Source: an uncultured Ruminococcus sp. (lineage in GTDB: Bacteria > Bacillota > Clostridia > Oscillospirales > Ruminococcaceae). Taken from it: DNA of 64,000 bases. How positions within the stretch are numbered: the stretch's first letter is position 1; the number at the start of each line of letters is the position of its first letter. A program made the position numbers and the translations under genes. Positions 51,518-61,643 of the stretch are shown here, piece after piece. The notes under the pieces are model-generated. The model worked only from the letters and a program-made list of their open reading frames with translations. It was not told the origin of the DNA and made no database searches. Where the stretch lies: contig CADAHS010000002.1 of the NCBI GenBank assembly GCA_902787825.1, positions 62,001 through 126,000 of the forward strand, written 5' to 3'.

Positions 51518-51848
51518 AAAGTATTGCGTCCTCAATGAACTTTTTAAGTACCGCATCAATGCTTCCGCTGACCTCAAAAACTCTTACGTTTTTTGAAATA
51601 AGATATGCCGCTGCACCCTCGCCTATTTTCTGCACCAGCACAGCATCGCAGTCTGAGAGCAGTTCAATTATCTTATCAAAACGTGTGGTGTCGTGACCGA
51701 GTCTTTGCTGACAGACAGCGACTGCATCACGCACTTCAACAAAATCATAACCGTTTTCTTTGAGATCATAAACCCTGAAGAAATTTGCATGACCGAAATG
51801 TTCATTGACCGAAAACCCATCACTTGTTGCTGCTGCGACTCTTGACAT
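51516..51848 (-). CDS. NifX/NifB-C-type cofactor-binding protein (last gene of the nif-like operon)
   Basis: 110 residues of the dinitrogenase Fe-Mo cofactor family: VAAATSDGFSVNEHFGHANF at the N-terminus and CDAVLVQKIGEGAAAYLISK further on. Such proteins carry Fe-S precursor clusters. AAGGAGATCGTTATT precedes ATG. It lies 55 bp after the NifK-like gene and is the second such protein in the operon (see 56481). Both could shuttle a NifB-made cluster. Confidence 0.85.
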   Translation of the reverse strand: MSRVAAATSDGFSVNEHFGHANFFRVYDLKENGYDFVEVRDAVAVCQQRLGHDTTRFDKIIELLSDCDAVLVQKIGEGAAAYLISKNVRVFEVSGSIDAVLKKFIEDAIL

Positions 51849-51903
51849 AATAACGATCTCCTTTTAAAGCACAAGCTGCCGGATAAAACGGCAGCTCTTT
51901 TTA

Positions 51904-53244
51904 TCACTTATATGTTGCTAATGCGGTATTGTAAATATCCTCGATAACACGCAGACCGCCGGAATAGCCGACATAATTTGTTGTCAGAACGATACGGTAC
52001 GGTGTCGGGCAGGCGATCGAAAGAAAGTCCGCATTTATCTCTGCGGCAAGCTCTTTATCCCAGCCACTGCCAAGGATAAGTCCTCTGCCCTTGTGGTCAA
52101 GTCCTCTGATGAGATCCTGCATTGCTCCCGCATCCGGATCAAAGTACACGGGTATCTCACGCTTATCTGATGCAGACTTGATATCTTCTTTGATCTTCTC
52201 CTGATATTTTGCCGGAACATTATCAACAATAAACTGCTCCTTTGGAACAAGTCCGGTTTCGTGCAAAAGAAACTTTGTCAGACCTGTAACATAGCCCGCA
52301 TCATGCAGGATATGCACATAGCTTGGCAGTCCGTAGCGGAACTCAAGAAGAAATGTTGCAAGATTGTCTATCTCCTCATAGTATGCCTTTTCTTCCTCAG
52401 AAATAAATGCTCTTGCCTTCTTCTCGTCGATCTCTGCGCCGTTTTCAAGTGCAAAATCAACAACGCCGTTGAGGAACCTGGTCGTTTCATTTGCGCCGAT
52501 TGGCATATAACCGAACTGGTAATACGGCTGACCATAGCGTCTTTGCAGATTTTTAACGATAGGCTCGCCGTACCATGGCGATACAAACACGTTGAAGTTT
52601 GCCTTTGGTATGCTCTGCCACTCCTTAACGCCGCCGCTGTGTGGTCCGAAAAGAATATTGACTTTAAGTCCCAATCCTTCAAGAAGTCTTTTATACTCCT
52701 TGAGATTGCCCTTCCAGAACTGATCCTGGTAAGGAATAGATGCGATCAGATTGACCAGATTTTTCTCCGAACGTGAAGGGTTGTGCTCTTCAAACCTGCT
52801 CACATACTGGTCGATTATCGCATTCACAACAGCCGAGTGTGAAACATAGTTATTCGACTTGAAACCGGAGGTCTCAACGTGGACTATCGGTCTGTCCTCC
52901 TCGTACAGAAATTCGTCCGTAACGCTTGCTACATCATCACCGACGATACCTGCGGTACAGCCTGTAACTACGACCTGAAGATCAGTATCAAGTACCTTGT
53001 ATGTATTTTTGATTATATTGCGAAGTCTGTCTGTTCCGCCGAAAACTACCTCTTTCTCACTGAAGTTGGTACACGGCGCAGTCTCGCCGCCGGCATAACC
53101 TGCACTGCGTTCAAAAAATCCTTTTATCATTACGCCGCAGCCCGGTCCGGAATGGAGTATAGGCACTGCACGGGGGATCGCAACCACTGTTTGCAGCGCA
53201 CCTATCGCACAGGTATATCTCTCCTGTTCAATCAATCCTGCCAT
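51904..53244 (-). CDS. Nitrogenase-like component 1, beta (NifK-like) subunit
   Basis: 446 residues, shorter than NifK (about 520). P-cluster ligand positions are present: C12 (YTCAIGA), C36 (HSGPGCGV) and C95 (VTGCTAGIVGDD), spaced as in NifK. C58 (APCTNFSEKEVVFGG) is an extra conserved-looking cysteine. No other large insert is visible. It should pair with the NifD-like subunit as alpha2beta2. It clearly belongs to the nitrogenase superfamily but diverges from true NifK, so the substrate cannot be called dinitrogen. AAGGAGAATTCAT precedes ATG. Confidence 0.9.
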   Translation of the reverse strand: MAGLIEQERYTCAIGALQTVVAIPRAVPILHSGPGCGVMIKGFFERSAGYAGGETAPCTNFSEKEVVFGGTDRLRNIIKNTYKVLDTDLQVVVTGCTAGIVGDDVASVTDEFLYEEDRPIVHVETSGFKSNNYVSHSAVVNAIIDQYVSRFEEHNPSRSEKNLVNLIASIPYQDQFWKGNLKEYKRLLEGLGLKVNILFGPHSGGVKEWQSIPKANFNVFVSPWYGEPIVKNLQRRYGQPYYQFGYMPIGANETTRFLNGVVDFALENGAEIDEKKARAFISEEEKAYYEEIDNLATFLLEFRYGLPSYVHILHDAGYVTGLTKFLLHETGLVPKEQFIVDNVPAKYQEKIKEDIKSASDKREIPVYFDPDAGAMQDLIRGLDHKGRGLILGSGWDKELAAEINADFLSIACPTPYRIVLTTNYVGYSGGLRVIEDIYNTALATYK

Positions 53245-53256
53245 ATGAATTCTCCT

Positions 53257-54723
53257 TTACTTTCCCAAGAATGTGTACGGCTCCTGCTGAAGCCACCAAT
53301 CTGTATACGGATTTGACGAGTGCTTTGCAAGATTCTTTACAAACTCGTCATTCTCGATAGTTTCAAGAATGCGTTCACCGTAATTCACAAGACCCTCGTA
53401 GCCCATTCCGAAATGCTCATCTCCGACAAGCAGCGACGGGATACCAAGCTTTGCGCCCCACAGGGTCATACCGCCGTGACGAGCAAGCAGTATATCAGGC
53501 TTGATGCGGTTGAGTACGTTGACAAGCTCAAACTCCTGCTTGTTGCAGACGTTGTAGTTAGCCACATCTCCGTAATCCTCAACAGTGTGTTTGAGAGTAT
53601 CCGCACGCTCGTCCTCATTGTCGTACTGCGGATCGTGATGGAATATAGCAGCACCCTGCGGATCCATTCCAAGCTCCCTTAACAGAGCAAGCAGAGAGTG
53701 TCCGTGCGATGCGCCGGCTGTAACGTATGCAGTCTTGCCTTTGAGCTTTTCACGCAGCGCCTCTATCTTTGGCATATATTCTTCCTTTTTGCGGGCGAGG
53801 AATTTCTCGACCTCGTTTTCCTTGCCCAGTATCTGACCAAGCTCCCTGAACCAGCGGTCTGTCTGCGCTATTCCGTACGGAGGAGAATTTCTTATCTCCG
53901 GCACACCGAACGACTGCTCAAGCGCAGCACCCAGATAGCTTCCCAGCGTTGAGCAAGCCTGTACCGTGAGCGCAGCCTCACTGGAATAACTAAGGCTGTC
54001 AACGGTCGCAAACGGAGTGATGTAATTAGGCTCATATCCGAACTCTGCAAACCACTCACGGAAGATGTCGCTGCCCCAGAAATTTATAACGTTGATAATG
54101 TTTCTCTTTTGTCTTGCAGGCTTGATTATTTTTCTTGCTATACCATGATATCCTGCATCAAAGCCCGATGTCCACATCTTTGAGCGGAAGCCCTCGCAGA
54201 ACACTGCGACAACGGGTATGCCAAGCTCCTTCTGCGCAGCATTGGTAACGCTTTCAACATCGTCACCGATGATTCCCGCAGCGCAGGTAGTGATAACAAA
54301 AATCGCCTTTGGCTTTGCACGTTTAAAAACCTCACGGATCGCAGATTCAAGCTTTTTTGCACCACCGTAGATGGTGTCCTTTTCTTCAAGGTTGGTTGAG
54401 AATATCTTTCTCTGTGTGGGGTGATCCAACTGACGAAGATATGCGTTCACACGGTATGTGAATGCAAATTCGTGCAGACAGGTCGAGCAGCCGACAGGTC
54501 CGTGTGAGATTATTGCTGCGTCCTGAATAAGTGTCAGCGTACACGCAGCATTTGATGTTCCGCAGCCAAGGCATTGGCTGAAAGAACGGTTTTTGTCCTT
54601 GAGCTTTCCGCAGCCCGAGCAAGCTGAAACAAGCTCCTTTGCTGTTCCCTGAAAGCCCGTTATCGAACCCAGACGGATCTCTCTTATTTCGACCTCGGGT
54701 ATATCCAAATTGACTTTACTCAT
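53257..54723 (-). CDS. Nitrogenase-like component 1, alpha (NifD-like) subunit
   Basis: 488 residues. P-cluster ligands align: C54 (QCLGC), C79 (SHGPVGCS) and C147 (TTCAAGIIGDD). The cysteine that in NifD binds the active-site cofactor (C275) aligns with C247 in VQACSTLGSYL. A GYHGIA histidine (H183) sits near NifD H195. The second cofactor ligand, NifD H442, has no exact counterpart; H427 (GDEHFGMGYEG) is three residues off. The N-terminus has extra cysteines (C35, C38, C51, C61). GGAGAGTGCTTT precedes ATG. No NifE/NifN is present, so the cofactor is probably a NifB-type cluster. Confidence 0.9.
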   Translation of the reverse strand: MSKVNLDIPEVEIREIRLGSITGFQGTAKELVSACSGCGKLKDKNRSFSQCLGCGTSNAACTLTLIQDAAIISHGPVGCSTCLHEFAFTYRVNAYLRQLDHPTQRKIFSTNLEEKDTIYGGAKKLESAIREVFKRAKPKAIFVITTCAAGIIGDDVESVTNAAQKELGIPVVAVFCEGFRSKMWTSGFDAGYHGIARKIIKPARQKRNIINVINFWGSDIFREWFAEFGYEPNYITPFATVDSLSYSSEAALTVQACSTLGSYLGAALEQSFGVPEIRNSPPYGIAQTDRWFRELGQILGKENEVEKFLARKKEEYMPKIEALREKLKGKTAYVTAGASHGHSLLALLRELGMDPQGAAIFHHDPQYDNEDERADTLKHTVEDYGDVANYNVCNKQEFELVNVLNRIKPDILLARHGGMTLWGAKLGIPSLLVGDEHFGMGYEGLVNYGERILETIENDEFVKNLAKHSSNPYTDWWLQQEPYTFLGK

Positions 54724-54737
54724 AAAGCACTCTCCTA

Positions 54738-56480
<1,743 letters not shown>

Positions 56481-56505
<25 letters not shown>

Positions 56506-56852
56506 TTGTCAACCTCCCATTGTTTTTCTTCCATAAGCAGACACAACGCCTGCTCGATCTGAAGCGGCATCTGGTATACGGCGATCCCTTTGTGAGCCAC
56601 ATACTCCCTTGCACCGTAACCAATACGCTGTGCAACGACCGCACTTACGCCTTCAAGTGCTTCAAGCACATTGTCAAAGCCCGATTTGTCATGTGAACCG
56701 CCGTTGCAGGCTGGTAATACTTCTTTTTGCGCAACGATATCGCAGTCGAGTTTTTCTGTATCCAGCTGTGCAATATAAAATTTTTCCGCTGCTCCGAAGT
56801 GCCTGTCGATATTGACTCCGTCAGAGCTTGCAAATGCTATCTGATAGATCAT
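56481..56852 (-). CDS. NifX/NifB-C-type cofactor-binding protein
   Basis: 123 residues: MIYQIAFASSDGVNIDRHFG at the N-terminus, VSAVVAQRIGYGAREYVAHK in the second half. The family binds NifB-co or related clusters. ATG 56852 is preferred to TTG 56870, although its binding site (ACGGTGAT) is weak; it starts 10 bp after the mccA stop, so reinitiation is likely. A CNGG cysteine replaces the usual pattern. Encoded directly before nifB, it likely receives the NifB product. Confidence 0.85.
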
Positions 56853-56862
56853 TATATCACCG

Positions 56863-57771
56863 TTATCCAAATAGTCCTGTGCTGAAATATCTGTCTCCCC
56901 TGTCCGGGAAGACCACTACGATATTTCCGCTGTCAAGGGTCTTTGCAAGTTTCAAAGCTGCTGCCATTGCAGCGCCTGATGAAGAACCGGCAATTATCCC
57001 CTCATTACGGGCAAGGTCACGAACGGTCGAGAAAGCCTCCTGGTCATTGACCTTGACGACCTTGTCAACAAGACCGATATCCATTGTATCGGGTATAAAA
57101 TCGTTTCCAATGCCTTCGATATTATAGTCAAAATGCTCTCCTCCGCCGATGGTCGAACCCTCGGGGTCTGCAAGCACTCCCTGAACGCCCGGATCCTGCT
57201 CTTTGATATATTTGACGATACCGGTATATGTTCCTCCGCTTCCGGCACCTGCAACTATATGCGTTACCTTTCCGCCGATGTCGTCCCATATCTCCTTGCC
57301 TGTTGTTTCATAGTGAGCAAGCGGATTATTAGGGTTTTTGAATTGCTCAAGCGAAATTGCGTCCGGGATCTGTGCTTTAAGTTCATCAGCTTTTCTCACT
57401 GCGCCAAGCATTCCCTCAGCACGTGGAGTATTTATCACCTCTGCCCCCAGCGCACGCATAAGCGCCTGCTTCTCTGCTGAAAACTTCGTGGGGACTGTAA
57501 AGATGACTCTGTAGCCTTTTCCAAGTGCTGCGAATGCGATCCCCAGTCCCGTATTGCCTGCGGTCGCTTCAATGATCGTGCCGCCTTTTTTTAGTCTGCC
57601 CTCTTTTTCAGCGGAAGCTATCATATACTCGCCAATACGGTCTTTAACGCTTCCGGAGGGATTATACATTTCAAGTTTAGCATAAATATGTACATCGGGG
57701 GAGACCCCCATATTCACAAGCTCAACAAGCGGCGTATTGCCAATGAGCTGATGCATATTTTCATACAGCAT
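56863..57771 (-). CDS. mccA: O-acetylserine-dependent cystathionine beta-synthase (MccA-like)
   Basis: 302 residues. PLP lysine is in NPSGSVKDRIGEY and the phosphate loop is EATAGNTGLG. The segment DPEGSTIGGGEHFDYNIEGI is typical of the MccA/YrhA branch rather than CysK. It condenses homocysteine with O-acetylserine to cystathionine. It lies 12 bp after mccB. In Bacillus mccA and mccB form a reverse-transsulfuration pair; here they lead the nif-like operon. Confidence 0.88.
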   Translation of the reverse strand: MLYENMHQLIGNTPLVELVNMGVSPDVHIYAKLEMYNPSGSVKDRIGEYMIASAEKEGRLKKGGTIIEATAGNTGLGIAFAALGKGYRVIFTVPTKFSAEKQALMRALGAEVINTPRAEGMLGAVRKADELKAQIPDAISLEQFKNPNNPLAHYETTGKEIWDDIGGKVTHIVAGAGSGGTYTGIVKYIKEQDPGVQGVLADPEGSTIGGGEHFDYNIEGIGNDFIPDTMDIGLVDKVVKVNDQEAFSTVRDLARNEGIIAGSSSGAAMAAALKLAKTLDSGNIVVVFPDRGDRYFSTGLFG

Positions 57772-57783
57772 TTTTTTCTTACC

Positions 57784-58938
57784 TCACTGTTTAGATTTAT
57801 TGATCGCCTGCTCTATGTCTGACAGAATATCGTCTATATCCTCTATTCCGATGGACAATCTTATAAGACCGTCTGTGATGCCGACTTTTTTGCGAATTTC
57901 CTCGGGTATAGAAGCGTGAGTCATTGTAGAAGGGTGGCAAACGAGAGATTCAACTCCGCCAAGACTTTCCGCAAGCGTTACAAGCTCCAGACTCTCAAAG
58001 AACTTTTCAATATCATATCCGTCCTTCAGCTCAAACGAGATCATCACACCGCCGTTTTTAGCCTGAGATCTGTTTATTTCATATCCCTTGTCGGATTCAA
58101 GACCGGGATAATGGACACTCTTTACTGCGTTGTGTTCACTCAGGAACTTTGCAGCAGCCAGAGCATTTGAAACGTGTCTGTCAAGCCTTACTCCGAGAGT
58201 TTTTATACCTCTGATGAGCAGGAAACTGTCAAACGGAGGCAGAACACCGCCGGTCGAATTCTGTACAAATGCGATCTTATCAGCAAGCTCTTTTGTCTTT
58301 GCGATCGCAAGACCCGCTACAACATCGCTGTGTCCGCCAAGGTACTTTGTTGCGCTGTGGACAACGATATCAGCACCAAGCTCGATAGGTCTTTGCAGGT
58401 AAGGTGTCATAAATGTATTGTCCACAATTACAAGCAGACCGTGCTCATGAGCGATCTGCGCTATCCTTCTGATGTCCGTAACCGTCATAAGCGGATTTGC
58501 AGGACTTTCAAGAAGCACCGCTTTTACATCAGGTCCGATATCATTTTCAAACGACTCAGGATCTTCAGTATCGGAAATAGTGTAGCTTATATTAAAATGG
58601 TCAAACACGTTATTCAGAAGTCTGAACGTTCCGCCGTAAACGTTGGAGGAAATAAGTACCCTATCGCCGGAATGCAAAAGACTGAGTACAGCTGTCTCTG
58701 CGGCGAGACCGCTTGCAAATGCAAATCCCGCATATCCGCCCTCAAGCTCTGCGATAAGCTTTTCAAGCGCCTCACGAGTGGGATTCCCTGTTCTTGAGTA
58801 CTCATACCCTCTCATTTTTCCAAGTCCGTCCTGCTTGAAGGTAGAGGTCTGATAGATAGGGATATTGACCGCACCTGTGCGTTCATCTATCGCAATACCC
58901 CCGTGTATCAACGCTGTATCAATGCTTTTGTAACTCAT
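57784..58938 (-). CDS. mccB: Cystathionine gamma-lyase/homocysteine gamma-lyase (MccB-like)
   Basis: 384 residues. Cys/Met metabolism PLP family: VVHSATKYLGGHSDVVAG holds the PLP lysine, MRGYEYSRTGNPTREALE and ESLVCHPSTMTHAS are usual motifs. It cleaves cystathionine to cysteine. Start ATG 58938 follows GAAAGGAAAGACGGAT; another ATG at 58962 is possible (AGGTAAACT). First gene of the eight-gene operon. Confidence 0.9.
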   Translation of the reverse strand: MSYKSIDTALIHGGIAIDERTGAVNIPIYQTSTFKQDGLGKMRGYEYSRTGNPTREALEKLIAELEGGYAGFAFASGLAAETAVLSLLHSGDRVLISSNVYGGTFRLLNNVFDHFNISYTISDTEDPESFENDIGPDVKAVLLESPANPLMTVTDIRRIAQIAHEHGLLVIVDNTFMTPYLQRPIELGADIVVHSATKYLGGHSDVVAGLAIAKTKELADKIAFVQNSTGGVLPPFDSFLLIRGIKTLGVRLDRHVSNALAAAKFLSEHNAVKSVHYPGLESDKGYEINRSQAKNGGVMISFELKDGYDIEKFFESLELVTLAESLGGVESLVCHPSTMTHASIPEEIRKKVGITDGLIRLSIGIEDIDDILSDIEQAINKSKQ

Positions 58939-58968
58939 ATCCGTCTTTCCTTTCGTTTTCATAGTTTA

Positions 58969-59019
58969 CCTATCTGTTTGGTATGGTATTATTGTAAACG
59001 AAAACTAACAACAAGTCAA
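58969..59019 (-). promoter_or_regulatory. Promoter of the mccBA-nif-like operon with a sulfur-regulon operator
   Basis: Minus strand TTGACT (59014-59019), 17 bp, TACAAT (58991-58996). CCTATCTGTTTGGTATGG (58969-58986) lies at the transcription start and matches CCTAY-N7-RTAGG at 9 of 10 fixed positions, in the same place relative to the -10 as at metY. Confidence 0.75.
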
Positions 59020-59029
59020 CACTAATATG

Positions 59030-59231
59030 TGATAACGTTGTCACGAAATGCACATTACCCTGACTTTAACCGCCTTATCAGTGATGGTTATCAGAAAAAA
59101 GGTAACTCAAATATTAACTTGAAGTTAAATTACGCCGCTTTGTGATAACGTTATCATTGTTTTTGCGTGCTTTCAGCAAACAATCATTCAAGCACAGCAT
59201 TTGATCGCAAGCGTTCGTGATAACGTTATCT
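59030..59231. promoter_or_regulatory. Three LacI-type operators
   Basis: TGATAACGTTGTCA (59030-59043), TGATAACGTTATCA (59143-59156) and TGATAACGTTATCT (59218-59231), with centres 113 and 75 bp apart. The first is 10 bp upstream of the mccB -35. The layout suits looping by a LacI-family protein, encoded next door. Confidence 0.8.
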
Positions 59232-59246
59232 TGCGGCAGGAACAGC

Positions 59247-60320
59247 TCATATATAGTACTCCGGCTCAGTCAGTTCGCTGTAATTACGACAGCTTTCACG
59301 AATTATCAGCGTCCCTTCAAGTTCAAGACGTGAAACGATCTTGTGTCCACCCCTGATCCTGTCAAGAAGCAGCATCAGCGCAAATCGCACCATATCATTT
59401 TTCGGGAGTGATATCGTTGTCAGCATAGGTTTGGTGTACTGGCTTGCATCAATATCGTCACTTGATATGACCGAAGGAATATAGACCTTTTGTCTGCGTT
59501 TGCCAAATCCTTTTATCATACCAATAGCAAGGATATCATTTGCACAGTAGACAGCTGTCGGCGGTTCGTCAAGTCCCTTGAAATAGTCATATGCGATAAG
59601 TCCGTTTGTTTCATTCGGTGCTGTGTCAAAAACATAATCAAGATCCGGCGCAAGATGTGCCTCGGCGAGCGCAGCCTGGTATCCTGTGAAACGGGATTCG
59701 TTATGACAGTCACCGACATAACCTATCTTTGTGTGTCCCAGCCTTGCAAGATACGCAACTGCTTCCCGTGCTATCCTGCTTCCGTCACAAAGCACCTCAT
59801 CGACCTCATAGTTCGTTGAATTTCTGTTGATCGAAACTATATTCTTTTCCTTAGTTTTAAGCACACGCAGCGCACGTCTTGTTACCTTTCCAATGATTAT
59901 CAGTCCGTCATGTCTGCGTTCGTCATCGGCATACAATGAATCTATAAGCGTGCCTATACTTTCCGACCTGCTTGCTTTTTCATCAGAGAATTCCGCATTA
60001 TGCCATACGTTTGAAATGATACATCCGCTGTTTCTCAGTTCTTTTTCAAGCTGCATAAGAAGCTCGTCATAAAACGGATCGGCAGTTTCATTTGCAAACC
60101 TTGTGAGAAGGATATTTATACTGTATATCTCGTCTGCCCTGCCATCGCCGGATTTCAGCTTTCTTGCGTTAGCATTTGGAATATAGCTGATCTTGCGTGC
60201 CGCTTCGAGCACACGCTTGCGGATCTCCTCACTTGAACATTTATGCTTCGGGTCATTGAGTATCCTGCCAACTGTCGATACAGAAACTCCGGTCATCTGA
60301 GCTATTTCTTTCAATGACAT
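59247..60320 (-). CDS. LacI-family transcriptional regulator
   Basis: 357 residues. The N-terminal helix-turn-helix reads SLKEIAQMTGVSVSTVGRIL and the hinge SYIPNANARKLKSG. The periplasmic-binding-like domain follows (about 65-350), with VYCANDILAIGMIKGF. LacI proteins respond to small ligands, usually sugars. Three operators downstream of it and TGATATGTTATCA upstream (60364-60376) indicate control of itself and of mccB. GGGAGGGCGCATTT precedes ATG. Confidence 0.9.
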   Translation of the reverse strand: MSLKEIAQMTGVSVSTVGRILNDPKHKCSSEEIRKRVLEAARKISYIPNANARKLKSGDGRADEIYSINILLTRFANETADPFYDELLMQLEKELRNSGCIISNVWHNAEFSDEKASRSESIGTLIDSLYADDERRHDGLIIIGKVTRRALRVLKTKEKNIVSINRNSTNYEVDEVLCDGSRIAREAVAYLARLGHTKIGYVGDCHNESRFTGYQAALAEAHLAPDLDYVFDTAPNETNGLIAYDYFKGLDEPPTAVYCANDILAIGMIKGFGKRRQKVYIPSVISSDDIDASQYTKPMLTTISLPKNDMVRFALMLLLDRIRGGHKIVSRLELEGTLIIRESCRNYSELTEPEYYI

Positions 60321-60363
60321 AAATGCGCCCTCCCTTCAATATAGTTTTCATATCTGAATACTA

Positions 60364-60376
60364 TGATATGTTATCA
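60364..60376. promoter_or_regulatory. Possible LacI-family autoregulatory site
   Basis: TGATATGTTATCA is a perfect palindrome around a 3-bp centre, close to the 14-bp sites at 59030-59231, and lies about 45 bp upstream of the lacI-family start codon. Confidence 0.5.
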
Positions 60377-60475
60377 TATTGTTTTTTATATTTCAATATC
60401 ATAATTGTTAATTTTCATAGTCAAAAAAAAGACTTTTCCGCAAGCAAGCCCGACGGAAAAATCTCCCAGAACATA

Positions 60476-60964
60476 TTAAAGTCTGATACGCATCTGATAC
60501 CACTGCACTCCGCCAATGACAGAGTTTTGCGTTACGCCTTCATTTACAAAACCGAACTTTTCGTAGTACCGGATAAGCTGCTGTTTACAGGTCAGCACAA
60601 CGCCCTTTCTTCCCTGTATCCTTGCGGCTCTTATAAACTCGTTGAGCAGTCTTTGTGCAAAGCCTCTCTGCCTGTAATCCGGCAGAGTACAAAGCCCGAA
60701 TACCATCTGCCATGCGCCGTTTTCATTGTGCATATATGCCTTCTCATACATTTCATCAGTAAGATCGCACAGATCAGTCGTAAAGCCATTGATAAATGAA
60801 ACGACCTTTCCGTACTCATCACACATTATCATAAAATGATCCGGAAACGAACAAAGGCGATCCCTGAAAGCTTCTTTGCCCGCTGCCTGTCCCTGCGGAA
60901 AGCAAAGGCTTTCTATCCTTGCAAGTTCATCAAGATCGCTTTGCTTAGCTTTTCTTATGACCAT
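60476..60964 (-). CDS. GNAT-family N-acetyltransferase
   Basis: 162 residues. The acetyl-CoA-binding motif A is FGLCTLPDYRQRGFAQRLLN, followed by LTCKQQLIRYYEKFGFVNEG. The layout is like aralkylamine/arylalkylamine acetyltransferases. ATG 60964 starts just after the ABC ATPase stop and uses GAGAAGGGG in its end as binding site, so it is the last gene of that operon. The substrate is unknown. Confidence 0.85.
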   Translation of the reverse strand: MVIRKAKQSDLDELARIESLCFPQGQAAGKEAFRDRLCSFPDHFMIMCDEYGKVVSFINGFTTDLCDLTDEMYEKAYMHNENGAWQMVFGLCTLPDYRQRGFAQRLLNEFIRAARIQGRKGVVLTCKQQLIRYYEKFGFVNEGVTQNSVIGGVQWYQMRIRL

Positions 60965-60965
60965 A

Positions 60966-61643
60966 TTACCCCTTCTCTCTCACAAGACTTCCCTGCTGCA
61001 TACGAAGCAGGACATCTGCATAATCACGAGCGAACAACTCGTGGGTGACTATAACCACAGCTGCGCCGTTTTGTGCAGCTAAACGAAGCTGCTGCAATAC
61101 AAGCTGTGATGTATCGTCGTCAAGATCGTTTGTCGGCTCATCAGCAAAAATGACCGACGGCGAGTTAATAAGTGCCCGAGCGACAGATAACCTGCGAAGC
61201 TCTCCGCCCGAAAGCACATTTGCCCGCACATTACAGATCTCTTTAAGATCAAGCTGTTCAATAAGCTCGTCTGATTTGAGATTTTCCTTACCATTGCCTA
61301 TTACGGCTGATGGCAAAAGAATATTTTCTCTGACGCTCAGCGTTCCGACCGCACTATGCAGCTGCGGGATATATCCGACCTCTTTGCACCTCAGAACAGA
61401 AAGCTCACGGTCAGGCAAAGAGTATATATCCCTTCCGTCATATCTTACCGTACCGCTGCTTGGAGAAAGGATACCTGCGAGAATATTCAAAAGCGTGCTT
61501 TTACCGCTTCCCGAGCGCCCATAGATCACAATGATCTTTCCGCCCTCAATAGTCAGATCAGTTTCCGACAGCACCTGCAAAGAGCCCTGAGAGCTTCTTG
61601 TGCGGTCATATTTCCTGCTGATGCCGTGTGCCGTGATAAGCAT
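60966..61643 (-). CDS. ABC transporter ATP-binding protein, LolD/MacB type
   Basis: 225 residues. Walker A is YGRSGSGKST, signature LSGGELRRL, Walker B VIFADEPTNDLD, as in the FtsX-linked ATPases. ATG 61643 directly follows the permease stop. It should power the FtsX-like permease encoded upstream; such pairs work on the extracytoplasmic side in lipid, peptide or signalling functions. Confidence 0.9.
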   Translation of the reverse strand: MLITAHGISRKYDRTRSSQGSLQVLSETDLTIEGGKIIVIYGRSGSGKSTLLNILAGILSPSSGTVRYDGRDIYSLPDRELSVLRCKEVGYIPQLHSAVGTLSVRENILLPSAVIGNGKENLKSDELIEQLDLKEICNVRANVLSGGELRRLSVARALINSPSVIFADEPTNDLDDDTSQLVLQQLRLAAQNGAAVVIVTHELFARDYADVLLRMQQGSLVREKG

